A DNA stretch of 48,439 nucleotides from Bacteroidota bacterium (GCA_022572355.1 JACZWC010000034.1:1-48439); one strand, 5' to 3'. Shown: positions 23,519-33,045, counted from the first letter of the stretch. Notes: a model not told the origin generated them from the sequence alone. Made by a program: numbers and translations.

Positions 23519-24920
23519 GAAGTATTTCGAGGATCAGGCATTCACGGGCAAGACAGATAGAAGGGCGAAGTCCTACTATTGGAACGACATTATCAAGTAC
23601 TGTGAGTATTTTATCTACGAGGAAAGTAGTGTGCTCGAAGTGGGGTGTGGAACAGGTGATTTACTCCACAAGATAGGGGGTAGGCGAAGGGTCGGCATAG
23701 ATTTTTCAAAGGCGATGATCAGGCAGGCCAGAGAAAAATATTCGGATGTCGAATTTCATGAGATGAATGCTGAATTACTGGAGCTCGATGAGAAATTCGA
23801 TGTTGTCATTCTCTCCAACCTAATTGGCTTTTTAGGTGATATAGAAAGGGGGTTTTACGAACTGAATAAAGTATGTCACCCCAACACGAAGATTATTATT
23901 ACTTATTACAATTACTTGTGGGAGCCAATCTTGAAATTATCAGAATGGATTGGGCTCAAACCGAAATCACCACCGCAGAATTGGCTGTCACAAGTGGACA
24001 TCAATAACTTACTTAAGCTGGCAGGTTTCGATGTCTATCGCACTACCAGGAGGATGTTAATACCCGTAAATATTCCCATTATTTCCTGGTTATTTAATAA
24101 GTACATAGCAAAAATACCGTTGCTAAATTATTTCTGCATCAATACTTTCACTTTTGCATCTCCAATTCCCTCGGCGGATGCTGCTGAAGTTGCAGACAAG
24201 TACTCAGTATCAATTGTAATTCCTGCGCGAAATGAAAGCGGTAATATTGAAGACGCCATAGAGAGGATACCTAAATTTGGGAGGTCTGTAGAGATAATAT
24301 TTATAGAGGGTAATTCTACAGACGATACCTGGGCTAAAATTCAGGAGGTAGCGACTAAGTACGCCGATACCCATAATATAAAAATAGACAGGCAGGATGG
24401 AAAAGGCAAGGGGGATGCTGTTCGCAAGGGTTATGAGATGGCAACTGGTGACATTCTGATGATATTGGATGCCGACCTGACAGTCCGGCCGGAAGATCTG
24501 CCCAAGTTCTACAATGCAATAGCCTCTGGGAAAGGTGAATTTATAAACGGTTCAAGACTGGTGTATACCATGGAGAAGCAAGCTATGAGATTCTTGAATA
24601 TTTTGGGGAATAAGTTTTTTAGCGCTTTGTTTACATGGCTGTTGGATCAACCATTTAAAGATACCTTGTGCGGTACCAAAGTGCTCTTTAGAAAGGACTA
24701 TGACAAAATAAAAGTAAACCGATCATTTTTTGGTGAGTTTGATCCATTTGGTGACTTTGATTTAATATTTGGTGCTCACAAATTGAACCTGAAAATTGTA
24801 GAACTGCCAATCCGTTATCAGGAGCGGAAATATGGCGAGACGAACATATCGAGATTTAAGCATGGCTTGATCCTGTTGAAAATGTGCTTTTTTGCCGCCC
24901 GAAAAATCAAATTCCGATAG
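23505..24920 (+). CDS. Fusion: SAM methyltransferase plus GT2 polyprenyl-phosphate sugar synthase-like domain
   Basis: 471 residues in two parts. Residues 1 to about 215 form a methyltransferase (VLEVGCGTGDLLHKIGG, VGIDFSKAMIRQA). From about 228 a GT2 domain of the dolichol-phosphate-mannose-synthase type begins at YSVSIVIPARNESGNIEDAI. It carries IEGNSTDDTW, GKGKGDAVRKGYEMATGD, the metal-binding DAD in MILDADLTVRPED, LCGTKVLFR and the closing RYQERKYGETNISRF. The end (LILLKMCFFAARKIKF) may lie at the membrane, but no separate transmembrane domain is present. The inferred job is to make a lipid-phosphate-linked sugar, the donor type used by GT-C enzymes such as those encoded at 25710-32175. 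Sugar and lipid are not determined. Confidence 0.85.
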   Translation: MQSNKKYFEDQAFTGKTDRRAKSYYWNDIIKYCEYFIYEESSVLEVGCGTGDLLHKIGGRRRVGIDFSKAMIRQAREKYSDVEFHEMNAELLELDEKFDVVILSNLIGFLGDIERGFYELNKVCHPNTKIIITYYNYLWEPILKLSEWIGLKPKSPPQNWLSQVDINNLLKLAGFDVYRTTRRMLIPVNIPIISWLFNKYIAKIPLLNYFCINTFTFASPIPSADAAEVADKYSVSIVIPARNESGNIEDAIERIPKFGRSVEIIFIEGNSTDDTWAKIQEVATKYADTHNIKIDRQDGKGKGDAVRKGYEMATGDILMILDADLTVRPEDLPKFYNAIASGKGEFINGSRLVYTMEKQAMRFLNILGNKFFSALFTWLLDQPFKDTLCGTKVLFRKDYDKIKVNRSFFGEFDPFGDFDLIFGAHKLNLKIVELPIRYQERKYGETNISRFKHGLILLKMCFFAARKIKFR

Positions 24921-24925
24921 CGCTG

Positions 24926-25675
24926 ATGTCATTCTTAAAAAACTTAATATTTAAAGCCGGAGCCAGGGTAATTGGATCTGAGATATATCGAAAATTAAAT
25001 TTTTCTCATGATCAGTCGCGTGATCCGGCATTTAAAGTACAGCGTGAATTAATTAAAAATCCTCAACCTGTTATTTTTGATGTTGGCGCCAGGTATGGGC
25101 AGATAAGTGAAACCTATAAAAAGTGGTTTCCGGATTCTAAGGTTTTCTCTTTCGAGCCTTTTCCCAAGTCATATCAAGAGTTGGAAAAAATTTCCGCTCG
25201 GTTCAAGGGGATTCAGACTTTCAAGCGAGCTATTTCAGATAAGGAAGGTGAAGTTACCCTGTATGCAAATAAGTTCAGCGCCGCAAACTCGACCTTGGAG
25301 TCTGATGATACCCATACAATTATAGATTCGCTTACTGAGAACGAATCCACACTTGAAGTCTCTGCCATTGACCTGGACACTTTCACCAACAAGCACAGTA
25401 TAGATAAAATAGATATTCTGAAAATGGATATACAGGGCGGGGAGCTCAAAGCCTTGCATGGCGCAATACGTCTCATTAGGGACAAAAAGATTGATTTGAT
25501 CTATACGGAGGTTCTCTTTATGGGAATTTACAAAGGCCAACCTTATTTCCATGACATTGCGAGATTCATGAAAGATCACGGCTATGAATTGTATAATATT
25601 TACAATCCGTGGTATGCAAAGAATAGATTGTCGTGGGCGGATGCGCTTTTTGTAAATCCTGCCATTATATCCTGA
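24926..25675 (+). CDS. FkbM-family methyltransferase
   Basis: 249 residues from the ATG at 24926, 5 nt after the preceding stop. An earlier in-frame ATG at 24884 lies inside that gene and adds an unlikely N-terminus. FkbM signatures are FDVGARYGQISETYKKWFP, KVFSFEPFPKSYQEL, LEVSAIDLDTF and ILKMDIQGGELKALHGA. FkbM enzymes are O-methyltransferases often found in glycan loci. By context it could methylate a sugar transferred by the GT-C enzymes. Confidence 0.9.
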   Translation: MSFLKNLIFKAGARVIGSEIYRKLNFSHDQSRDPAFKVQRELIKNPQPVIFDVGARYGQISETYKKWFPDSKVFSFEPFPKSYQELEKISARFKGIQTFKRAISDKEGEVTLYANKFSAANSTLESDDTHTIIDSLTENESTLEVSAIDLDTFTNKHSIDKIDILKMDIQGGELKALHGAIRLIRDKKIDLIYTEVLFMGIYKGQPYFHDIARFMKDHGYELYNIYNPWYAKNRLSWADALFVNPAIIS

Positions 25676-25709
25676 TACGTTTTGAGTAACCAGAATATTG
25701 ATTGAATCT

Positions 25710-28040
25710 ATGCTGAATCTGGAAAAATATCCAGCCTGGTTGAAGCTGGGAGCCTTGTTGGCAATCAGCTTCTATGTTTTTTATCCAGCCGTCAGTTGTG
25801 GATTTCTGAATTGGGATGATGATTGGATGCTGATTGACAATCCTCTTATAAGGTCTCTGAGTTTGGAAAATCTGAACAGCCTCTTTTTCGGAGAGATCTA
25901 TATGATGAATTATCAGCCTCTCGTGTTTTTGAGTTACGCTGTGGAGTTCCATTTTTTTGGTTTGGATCCTCGTGTATTTCATTTTTCTAATATTCTTCTG
26001 CACTTGCTGAATGTGGTATTGGTGTATTTATTTCTGAAGGAGTTATGTGGAAGTTCATCTATCGCGCTAATCGCATGTGCCTTATTTGCCATCCATCCCA
26101 TGAGAGTGGAATCTGTAGCATGGGTTACAACAAGGCGGGATGTGCTCTATAGTTTTTTTTACCTGTTCTCAATTTTCCAATACCTGAAATATCTGAGAGC
26201 TGAGGGTAATAAATCCACCAGGTATTATGCAATTGCCCTGGTGCTTTTCCTCTTCTCATGCATGTCCAAAGGGATGGCCGTTACACTTACCGCAACGATT
26301 ATTTTGCTGGATATCTTTGAGAAAAGGGCCATAACAAGAAGGGCTATCCTGGATAAGATTCCTTTCTTTATCATATCCATGTTTTTTGGATTGTTGGCTG
26401 TTTACGCAACACATACAGAGGCACAAATTGAGGAGTATAGCGATCATACCTTTATTGAGAGAATTCAATATGCGGGCTATGCATTTTCATTTTATTTGTT
26501 CAAGCCCCTGGCGCCTGTCGATTTATCACTTATATATCCATATCCATATTTGACGGGGAAGATTCCACTTTATTATTGGGGCTATGTCTTGTTTGCTACA
26601 GGGGTAATTGCCGCGGTTATTTATTCATTGAAACGCACACGCAAGATCATTTTTGGATTCGGGTTTTTTGTGATATCCGTTTTTTTTATTCTGCAACTCC
26701 TGCCGGTGTACAACGCGCTCGTGGCAGACAGGTACACCTACATGGCATCCATTGGCTTATCTTATTTGGCGGCTGAGCTTTATATGTATTTGACGGCAAG
26801 GATAAAAAAAACGAATGCCATCTTTCGGGCGGTGCCGCAAGTTGTGCTGGCGAGCATTCTAATCTTTTTTGCCTATCAAAGCCATGGGAGAATTGCTGTG
26901 TGGCAGGACAGTCTTACCATTTGGGACGATGTAATCTCAAAATATCCGGGATGTGCCAAGGCGTATTTGGAAAGAGGCAATGCTAAGAGTGAATTGGAAG
27001 ATTTTCATGGAGCAATTGACGATTACTCGAAGTCTATTTTGCTGGACCCCAATGACCCGATGGCTTATAATGTAAGAGGAGTCGCCAAAAAAAAGCATGG
27101 CAATACTGACGCTGCTTTAGAAGATTACAAGAGAGCCATAGAGATTGAAAGCGGTTATGCAATGGCCTACAGCAATATTGGAGTAGTGCAGTTTGAGCGG
27201 GGTGATTTGAGTAAAGCCATTGCGAGTTTTTCAAAGGCTATTGAGCTCAATCCTGCTAACTCAAAGCATTATCTGCTGCGTGGTAATTCAAAATACTTTC
27301 AGGGACTTTATAGTGAAGCGATCATCGACTATGATATGGCCATAGAATTGAATCCATTTGGGATAGAAGTATATTTCTTCAGGGCCAATTCGCACTATTC
27401 ACTACTTGCTTATGAGAGGGCTTGCTCGGATTGGGAAAAGGCGATGAGCCTAGGATATACTGAATCTATCAAAATGATTGAGCAACATTGTACTGTGTCC
27501 GGCCGGGACGATGCCGCAAGCTCCAACCTTTATTATAAAAATGGCAACTTGAAAGTTGAGGTGATCAAGGAAATTGATTCTCTTCAGGGTAAGGATTTGA
27601 GTAGATATTTTAGCGAGGAGGGATCCATAAAAGAAGAAGGTGTGCTTGTCAATGGTGTGTATAATGGATGGGTAAGGTGGTATTATCCATCAGGCGAGTT
27701 GATGACTTCAGGATTCTATCAGGACAGCATCCCATTTGGTGATTGGCGCGAGTTTTATATTGATAACCAATTGAAAGCGGATTACGGTTTTGTCGGAGGG
27801 AAGATGGAAGGTTCTTATAAATACTATCATGAAAATGGCTTGCTCTGGACAGAACGACTTTATGATGATGGAAAGCTAATGGAAATCATTTCCAACCAAT
27901 CATCGGAAGGAGTTAAATTGGACAAAGGCAGCCTGAAGAACGGCACCGGTGATATTAGGGTGTACAATGAAAATGGTGATTTCATAGAGGCGCTCACATA
28001 CGTGGATGGGGTACAATTTGATACCGAAAAGTTAAATTGA
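25710..28040 (+). CDS. GT-C/TPR membrane protein resembling TMTC O-mannosyltransferases, with YwqK-like tail (copy A)
   Basis: 776 residues from the ATG at 25710; a TTG 12 nt upstream is the alternative. Residues 1 to about 400 have around ten membrane helices. The first loop has an acidic pair in NWDDDWMLIDN, followed by NYQPL, FHFSNILLHLLN and AIHPMRVESVAWVTTRRDVL, then FLFSCMSKGMAV and ADRYTYMASIGL. These match in order the landmarks of eukaryotic TMTC proteins, which use dolichol-phosphate-mannose to O-mannosylate cadherins. Five TPRs follow (about 410-590), then a YwqK/MORN-like domain (GVYNGWVRWYYPSGELMTSG). The active site probably faces the periplasm. Sugar and acceptor are unknown. 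The stop overlaps the next ATG by 1 nt. Confidence 0.82.
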   Translation: MLNLEKYPAWLKLGALLAISFYVFYPAVSCGFLNWDDDWMLIDNPLIRSLSLENLNSLFFGEIYMMNYQPLVFLSYAVEFHFFGLDPRVFHFSNILLHLLNVVLVYLFLKELCGSSSIALIACALFAIHPMRVESVAWVTTRRDVLYSFFYLFSIFQYLKYLRAEGNKSTRYYAIALVLFLFSCMSKGMAVTLTATIILLDIFEKRAITRRAILDKIPFFIISMFFGLLAVYATHTEAQIEEYSDHTFIERIQYAGYAFSFYLFKPLAPVDLSLIYPYPYLTGKIPLYYWGYVLFATGVIAAVIYSLKRTRKIIFGFGFFVISVFFILQLLPVYNALVADRYTYMASIGLSYLAAELYMYLTARIKKTNAIFRAVPQVVLASILIFFAYQSHGRIAVWQDSLTIWDDVISKYPGCAKAYLERGNAKSELEDFHGAIDDYSKSILLDPNDPMAYNVRGVAKKKHGNTDAALEDYKRAIEIESGYAMAYSNIGVVQFERGDLSKAIASFSKAIELNPANSKHYLLRGNSKYFQGLYSEAIIDYDMAIELNPFGIEVYFFRANSHYSLLAYERACSDWEKAMSLGYTESIKMIEQHCTVSGRDDAASSNLYYKNGNLKVEVIKEIDSLQGKDLSRYFSEEGSIKEEGVLVNGVYNGWVRWYYPSGELMTSGFYQDSIPFGDWREFYIDNQLKADYGFVGGKMEGSYKYYHENGLLWTERLYDDGKLMEIISNQSSEGVKLDKGSLKNGTGDIRVYNENGDFIEALTYVDGVQFDTEKLN

Positions 28041-29860
28041 TGCTGGTGAACAATGCTTTGGCAAAATACTTAAGTCCTGAGAAGCTGGGGGTATTCCTAT
28101 TACTACTGCTCACTTTTGTCGTTTTTTATCCAGCTACGGGGTTTGAGCTTACCAATTGGGATGACAACTGGATGGTGACGAAAAACCCATTGATAAGATC
28201 ATTAGCACTATCCAATCTTTCGGATATGTTTTTCGGGAAGTTGTATATGCTCAACTATCAGCCCTTGATCTTCCTTTCCTTTGCAATTGAATATCATTTT
28301 TTCGGATTAGATCCCGCTGTTTTCCATCTTGACAATATCCTGCTTCACACAGTGAATGTCCTGTTGGTTTACCTGTTATTCCGGAAATTGACTGGAAACG
28401 TTTTCGTAGCGCTCACCACTGCAGCTCTTTTTGCCATTCATCCGTTGCGAGTGGAATCTGTTGCCTGGGTTACCACGCGAAGAGACTTGCTCTATACGCT
28501 CTTCTATTTGTTGTCACTCATTTACTATTTGAAATTCTTGCGAAGCGGATATCGTGGGCTGGTCAATAAATATCTGCTGGGAGCCATTGCTTTTTTTACA
28601 CTCTCTTGTATGTCAAAGGGCATGGCGGTTTCACTCTGCCTTGTATTATTTCTCTTTGATTATATGGAAGGAAAACAATTCTCTGTGAAGACACTCCTCA
28701 ACAAAATACCATTTGCAATTATCGCACTGATATTTGGAATAATGGCCATAATAGGCACGCACACTCAGGAACAAATTGAGCTCCATGCCCAGTATCAGTT
28801 TTATGAAAGAATACTATTTGCGAGTTATTCGTTTCTCTTCTATATTTCGAAGTTCCTTGCACCTGTTAACCTATCAGTCATTTACCCATATCCTGATATA
28901 GACTCGGGAGCGTTGCCTTTCATCTATTGGGTTTACTTTATGGTTTGCATTGCATTGACCACGCTCATTATTTATCTGTCTCGCAGGGCCAAATCGATTC
29001 TGTTTGGGTACGGTTTTTTTCTTTTTTCTCTCATTTTTGTGCTGCAGATCTTACCCGTAGGCCAAGCATTGACCACTGACAGATATACTTACCTGGCTTC
29101 ACTTGGTTCCTCTTTTTTATTCGCGATTGGAATCAATCAATTGTTTTATTTTTTGAAGGACCGAAAGTTACTCAATCAAGCTACGGGCAATCGAATCAAA
29201 ATAATCCTGGTATTAGCGGTGGTACTCCTGCTTTCATTTATGTCCAGGGAGAGACTATCAGTTTGGAACAACAGCATGTCAATTTGGGATGATGTTATCC
29301 ATAATTACCCGGATCACGTTATGGCGCACAACATGAAAGGTAATGTGCTTAGAATGAAGGGGAAATACAGTGAGGCGTTGACGTATTATGAAAGAGCCAT
29401 AGCATTAGACAGCAATTATGTGCATGCTTATAATAACGCCGGAGTCGCTAAGACGGCCATGAAAAAATACCATGAGGCCATGGCGTTTTACGACAAAGGG
29501 CTTTTAATAGAGCCGGAAAACCCCAAACTTCTCACCAGTAGGGGAACGATCAGGCTGTTGATGGGTAATAGCGATGGAGCATTCCGGGATTTTAACAAAG
29601 CCATTGAGTTGAGCGAAGAAAATGCGATAGCCTATTACAGCAGGGGCAGGGCTCGTTATATGGCTGATGATTTTAAGGGGGCTTTGGAAGATCTTGATAA
29701 ATCCGCAGCGCTAAATCCGCTTTATTCGAATACCTATATTGCAAGGGGCAATTCAAATTTCATGCTCGGCAACGTCGAACAAGCTTGCATCAACTGGAGA
29801 AAGGCTGTAGAGTTGGGCAATGATTTGGGCAAACAGCCCATTGCAGAATACTGTAAATAG
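28040..29860 (+). CDS. GT-C/TPR membrane protein resembling TMTC O-mannosyltransferases (copy B)
   Basis: 606 residues. The ATG at 28040 overlaps the preceding stop as TGATG; a TTG at 28037 is a less likely start. It keeps the landmarks of copy A: TNWDDNWMVTKNPLIRS with the acidic pair, NYQPLIFLS, HLDNILLHTVN, AIHPLRVESVAWVTTRRDLL, LSCMSKGMAVS and DRYTYLASLG. Five TPRs follow to the end. Unlike copies A and C it stops after the TPRs, with EQACINWRKAVELG as the last repeat, and has no YwqK-like tail. Its stop TAG shares a G with the GTG start of copy C, so the three genes are translationally coupled. Confidence 0.82.
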   Translation: MLVNNALAKYLSPEKLGVFLLLLLTFVVFYPATGFELTNWDDNWMVTKNPLIRSLALSNLSDMFFGKLYMLNYQPLIFLSFAIEYHFFGLDPAVFHLDNILLHTVNVLLVYLLFRKLTGNVFVALTTAALFAIHPLRVESVAWVTTRRDLLYTLFYLLSLIYYLKFLRSGYRGLVNKYLLGAIAFFTLSCMSKGMAVSLCLVLFLFDYMEGKQFSVKTLLNKIPFAIIALIFGIMAIIGTHTQEQIELHAQYQFYERILFASYSFLFYISKFLAPVNLSVIYPYPDIDSGALPFIYWVYFMVCIALTTLIIYLSRRAKSILFGYGFFLFSLIFVLQILPVGQALTTDRYTYLASLGSSFLFAIGINQLFYFLKDRKLLNQATGNRIKIILVLAVVLLLSFMSRERLSVWNNSMSIWDDVIHNYPDHVMAHNMKGNVLRMKGKYSEALTYYERAIALDSNYVHAYNNAGVAKTAMKKYHEAMAFYDKGLLIEPENPKLLTSRGTIRLLMGNSDGAFRDFNKAIELSEENAIAYYSRGRARYMADDFKGALEDLDKSAALNPLYSNTYIARGNSNFMLGNVEQACINWRKAVELGNDLGKQPIAEYCK

Positions 29861-32175
29861 TGCATCAGCTTTCCAAAATACCATCTCACTACTGGCTCGC
29901 ACTTTTATTAACTTGTACCGCGGCAGTATTTTACCCTTCCTTAAATTGTGGGTTTACGAATTGGGATGATACTCATCTGATTCTGGAAAATACATTGATC
30001 CGCTCGCTGGATTGGGAAAATCTCAAATTGATGTTCGGCGATTTTTATGTGGCGAATTACCAACCGCTCACGTTGGTATCATGGGCAATTGATTATCAGC
30101 TTTTTGATCTCGATCCGTTTGGCTTCCACTTGGTCAACGTCATCCTTCACCTTTTAAATGTATTACTGGTCTTTATCTTTATTCGTCATCTGAGCCCTGG
30201 ATTGTTCATCCCATTGCTTACAGCTGCATTATTCGCAATACATCCTATGCGGGTGGAATCGGTAACATGGGCAACGGAGCGGAAAGACGTGCTCTACAGC
30301 TTCTTTTTCCTGCTTTCGCTGCTGGCCTATATAAAATATATGCTGCAATCAATGGCAACTGAAGGACGGAATAAATCAAAAATACGGATCTATTACATAG
30401 CTGCTTTGGTATTGTTCCTGCTATCCTGCCTGACTAAAACCATGGCGGTCACCTTGAGCCTGGTACTAATCCTGATTGATTTTTTGTTTGAAAGAAAGTT
30501 ATCCAAAGCGGCAATCCTGGATAAGCTTCCCTTTTTTATCATTTCACTCATTCTCGGGTCGATCTCGCTTGTGGGTCACGATCGTTTGGTAGATTTATTC
30601 AGTGACTTTGATTTATCTGACAGAATTCAATATGCTGGATTTGCCTTTATCTTCTATTTTGAAAAATTACTATTGCCCATAAATCTTTCGGCCTTTTATC
30701 CCTATCCATTTGTGGGATCAGAACTACCATGGCATTTCTGGATATATCCGCTTGTAACTGTAGCAATAATTGCTCTTGCAGTAATCTCCCTGATCAAAAC
30801 CCGGAAATTATTTTTTGGCCTGGGCTTTTTTTGCGTATCGATAGTCCTCGTACTGCAAATTGCCCCGGTTAATGAATCCATTGCTGCCGATCATTATTCT
30901 TACCTGGCCTACATTGGATTGTTTTATCTGGCCGCAGTGTTTTTGAAATGGTGTAAAGACAATATCGGCAGTTCAAATTTAAAGTGGCTTCTCTACACAG
31001 GTATCCTAACCGTTATTATTGTGTTATCAATTTTAACGTATCATAGAATAGCTGTTTGGCAGGATAGCATAAGTCTGTGGAATGATGTGATCTCAAAACA
31101 TCCGAAGGTGGCATTGGCATATCACAATAGGGGAAACTTGTATCGGGGAATGGGCAAGTACGTACAGGCAATCCGGGACTACGATCGTGTACTTGAATTG
31201 GATCCCTATTCTGCTAAGGCATATAACAACAGGGGTAATGTGAAGCTGGACATGAAGCTGTACCAGGCCGCCATATTCGATTACAATAACGCGATTCAAA
31301 TAATTGACAATTATTCAAAGGCATTTAGCAATAGGGGGATTGCGTGGTACAATTTGAATGAGTTTGAAAATGCATTTGTTGATTTTAACATGGCGATTGA
31401 ACTTAATCCGGATAATGCACAGGGTTATTACAACCGCGGGAATGCTCATTATAAATCGGGAAAGTTCGCGGAAGCGTTGATGGATTTTGACAAGGCAATT
31501 GAAATAGATGTACGGTTTTCAAAGGCGTATCACTCGAGAGGAAACGCTTTGCTCTATTCCGGCCGTAGCAGCGAAGCATGCGAGAATTGGAATGCTGCGG
31601 TTGAACTGGGGTATGAGCCGGCTGCCCGCTTACTCAGCACGCACTGTCAGGCAATTTCTAAGTTTGAAAAGGTTTATGCGAATGGCCAGGCAAAATTGGA
31701 TGTGGAACACATTGTACAAGGAGTTGACACCATTATTTGGCTCATACATTATGATTCATTGGGAAGGGTAATTGAAAAAGGAGTGATCAGCGATGGAATA
31801 TACGATGGACAAGTCATTTGGTATTACACCTCTGGCAAAATAAAAATCCGGGGATTCTACAGGGATACGGTGGCTTATGGTAATTGGGAGGAATACTATG
31901 AGGGAGAAGCAATTAAGGCCGCATATAGGTATGAGGAGGGAAAAATGAGTGGAACATACAAGTATTACCATGAAAACGGACAACTGTGGACAGAGAGGGT
32001 TTATGAGAATGGTTTGCTATGGGAGGTTGTCTCAAACTATGATAGTAAAGGAAATACGCTTTATGCAGGTACGATGAAAGATGGAAGTGGAACGCTCACA
32101 TTATACGATGAGCAGGGGCTGAAAACAGAGACAATTATCTATCATAACGGAGTTCCTGACACAACCGGGCCGTAA
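29860..32175 (+). CDS. GT-C/TPR membrane protein resembling TMTC O-mannosyltransferases, with YwqK-like tail (copy C)
   Basis: 771 residues from a GTG that overlaps the copy B stop by 1 nt. Landmarks: FTNWDDTHLILENTLIRS, NYQPLTLVS, FHLVNVILHLLN, AIHPMRVESVTWATERKDVL, LLSCLTKTMAV and ADHYSYLAYIGL. The loops differ from A and B (for example ERKDVL in place of TRRDVL), suggesting a distinct acceptor or donor preference. Five TPRs are followed by a YwqK/MORN-like domain (GIYDGQVIWYYTSGKIKI, GTYKYYHENGQLWTERVYEN). It ends the operon; the pilin-like gene downstream has its own promoter. Confidence 0.82.
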   Translation: MHQLSKIPSHYWLALLLTCTAAVFYPSLNCGFTNWDDTHLILENTLIRSLDWENLKLMFGDFYVANYQPLTLVSWAIDYQLFDLDPFGFHLVNVILHLLNVLLVFIFIRHLSPGLFIPLLTAALFAIHPMRVESVTWATERKDVLYSFFFLLSLLAYIKYMLQSMATEGRNKSKIRIYYIAALVLFLLSCLTKTMAVTLSLVLILIDFLFERKLSKAAILDKLPFFIISLILGSISLVGHDRLVDLFSDFDLSDRIQYAGFAFIFYFEKLLLPINLSAFYPYPFVGSELPWHFWIYPLVTVAIIALAVISLIKTRKLFFGLGFFCVSIVLVLQIAPVNESIAADHYSYLAYIGLFYLAAVFLKWCKDNIGSSNLKWLLYTGILTVIIVLSILTYHRIAVWQDSISLWNDVISKHPKVALAYHNRGNLYRGMGKYVQAIRDYDRVLELDPYSAKAYNNRGNVKLDMKLYQAAIFDYNNAIQIIDNYSKAFSNRGIAWYNLNEFENAFVDFNMAIELNPDNAQGYYNRGNAHYKSGKFAEALMDFDKAIEIDVRFSKAYHSRGNALLYSGRSSEACENWNAAVELGYEPAARLLSTHCQAISKFEKVYANGQAKLDVEHIVQGVDTIIWLIHYDSLGRVIEKGVISDGIYDGQVIWYYTSGKIKIRGFYRDTVAYGNWEEYYEGEAIKAAYRYEEGKMSGTYKYYHENGQLWTERVYENGLLWEVVSNYDSKGNTLYAGTMKDGSGTLTLYDEQGLKTETIIYHNGVPDTTGP

Positions 32176-32264
32176 ATTGTTTCATATTAATGAAACCTTT
32201 GCTGCATGGCTTCGTAGAAACCCCTATAATAGGCAACTGTTACAGATTTTTTAGCGATAAATGT

Positions 32265-32294
32265 TTTGATATTAATTTGAAACTGTTATATTTG
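32265..32294 (+). promoter_or_regulatory. Promoter of the pilin-like genes
   Basis: TTTG (32265-32268), an 18-nt spacer and TATATTTG (32287-32294) fit TTTG-N18-TAnnTTTG. The start codon lies at 32356, giving a leader of about 55 nt. It starts a new transcription unit after the glycosylation operon. Confidence 0.7.
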
Positions 32295-32355
32295 TAATTA
32301 GGATTAAAATTTATTAACCGGTCACCTGGAAGTAAGGAGCCACAAAACAAAAGCT

Positions 32356-33018
32356 ATGAAGAAGTTATTTACATTAATTATCGCAGGGATGTTTGGAGTA
32401 CTGGTTTTTGCTCCGAATGAAGTGAAAGCACAGCCGGTTTCTGACCGTGCGGTTATACCGGTGGCTATTACGCTAAACCAGGTATTGCGCCTGAATATCA
32501 CAAACGGTGGAAACATCGAGTTTGTGTTCAACCAAATTGGCCAGTACACAAGTGGTATTAACGCTGGTGGTACCGGTAGTAATGCCCCATTCTATACCAC
32601 TGAATTTGACATTGCATCGTCCACCAGATGGGAACTTGATCTGGGGGCAGAAGATCCAATCCCATGTGGATGTTTGCAGGGTACCGATAATCCAGCAAAT
32701 CAATTGGCGCTGGATAATGTTGGGTTGCAGTTATTTGTCGTCGTTGGAGCATCTCACACTATTGGCGTGGAATTACTCGACGCATCTGGTGCTTTTGCAA
32801 CGACTATAGGACTTCCTGCCTATCCTCCTGCTCTTCCAATCATTGGAGCGGGTTCTGTGAGCAATGCTGGGGATGAGACCGACAATAACTTTACGATTGT
32901 ATGGAGAGCTGGTACTGCAGAGCCTGGTATGAATCCTCTTACATTGATCAATCAAGTTCCCACCCCGGAGCCGGATAGGTATGTTGTTAACGTATTGCTG
33001 GATTTGGAGAAGTTCTAA
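32356..33018 (+). CDS. Small secreted surface (pilin-like) protein A
   Basis: 220 residues with a signal peptide ending at VKAQ near residue 27. The mature protein is predicted all-beta. Its core phrase GGNIEFVFNQIGQYTSGI is shared in shape with GGNVPFVFNSINKYETGV in the next gene. The C-termini also agree: PTPEPDRYVVNVLLDL here against LSPDHYLEEIIFTL there. A CGC pair lies near residue 98. No named family is recognised. The gene precedes the usher-like barrel protein and has a strong promoter and terminator, as expected for an abundant subunit. A role as an extracellular fibre subunit is inferred from context only. Confidence 0.7.
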   Translation: MKKLFTLIIAGMFGVLVFAPNEVKAQPVSDRAVIPVAITLNQVLRLNITNGGNIEFVFNQIGQYTSGINAGGTGSNAPFYTTEFDIASSTRWELDLGAEDPIPCGCLQGTDNPANQLALDNVGLQLFVVVGASHTIGVELLDASGAFATTIGLPAYPPALPIIGAGSVSNAGDETDNNFTIVWRAGTAEPGMNPLTLINQVPTPEPDRYVVNVLLDLEKF

Positions 33019-33045
33019 CAAATCATTTAGAAAAAGTTAGTATTG

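Noticed and set aside
24884..24925. Upstream in-frame ATG start for the FkbM methyltransferase.
   Set aside because: It lies within the end of the preceding gene; the ATG at 24926 follows that stop by 5 nt and precedes the conserved protein.
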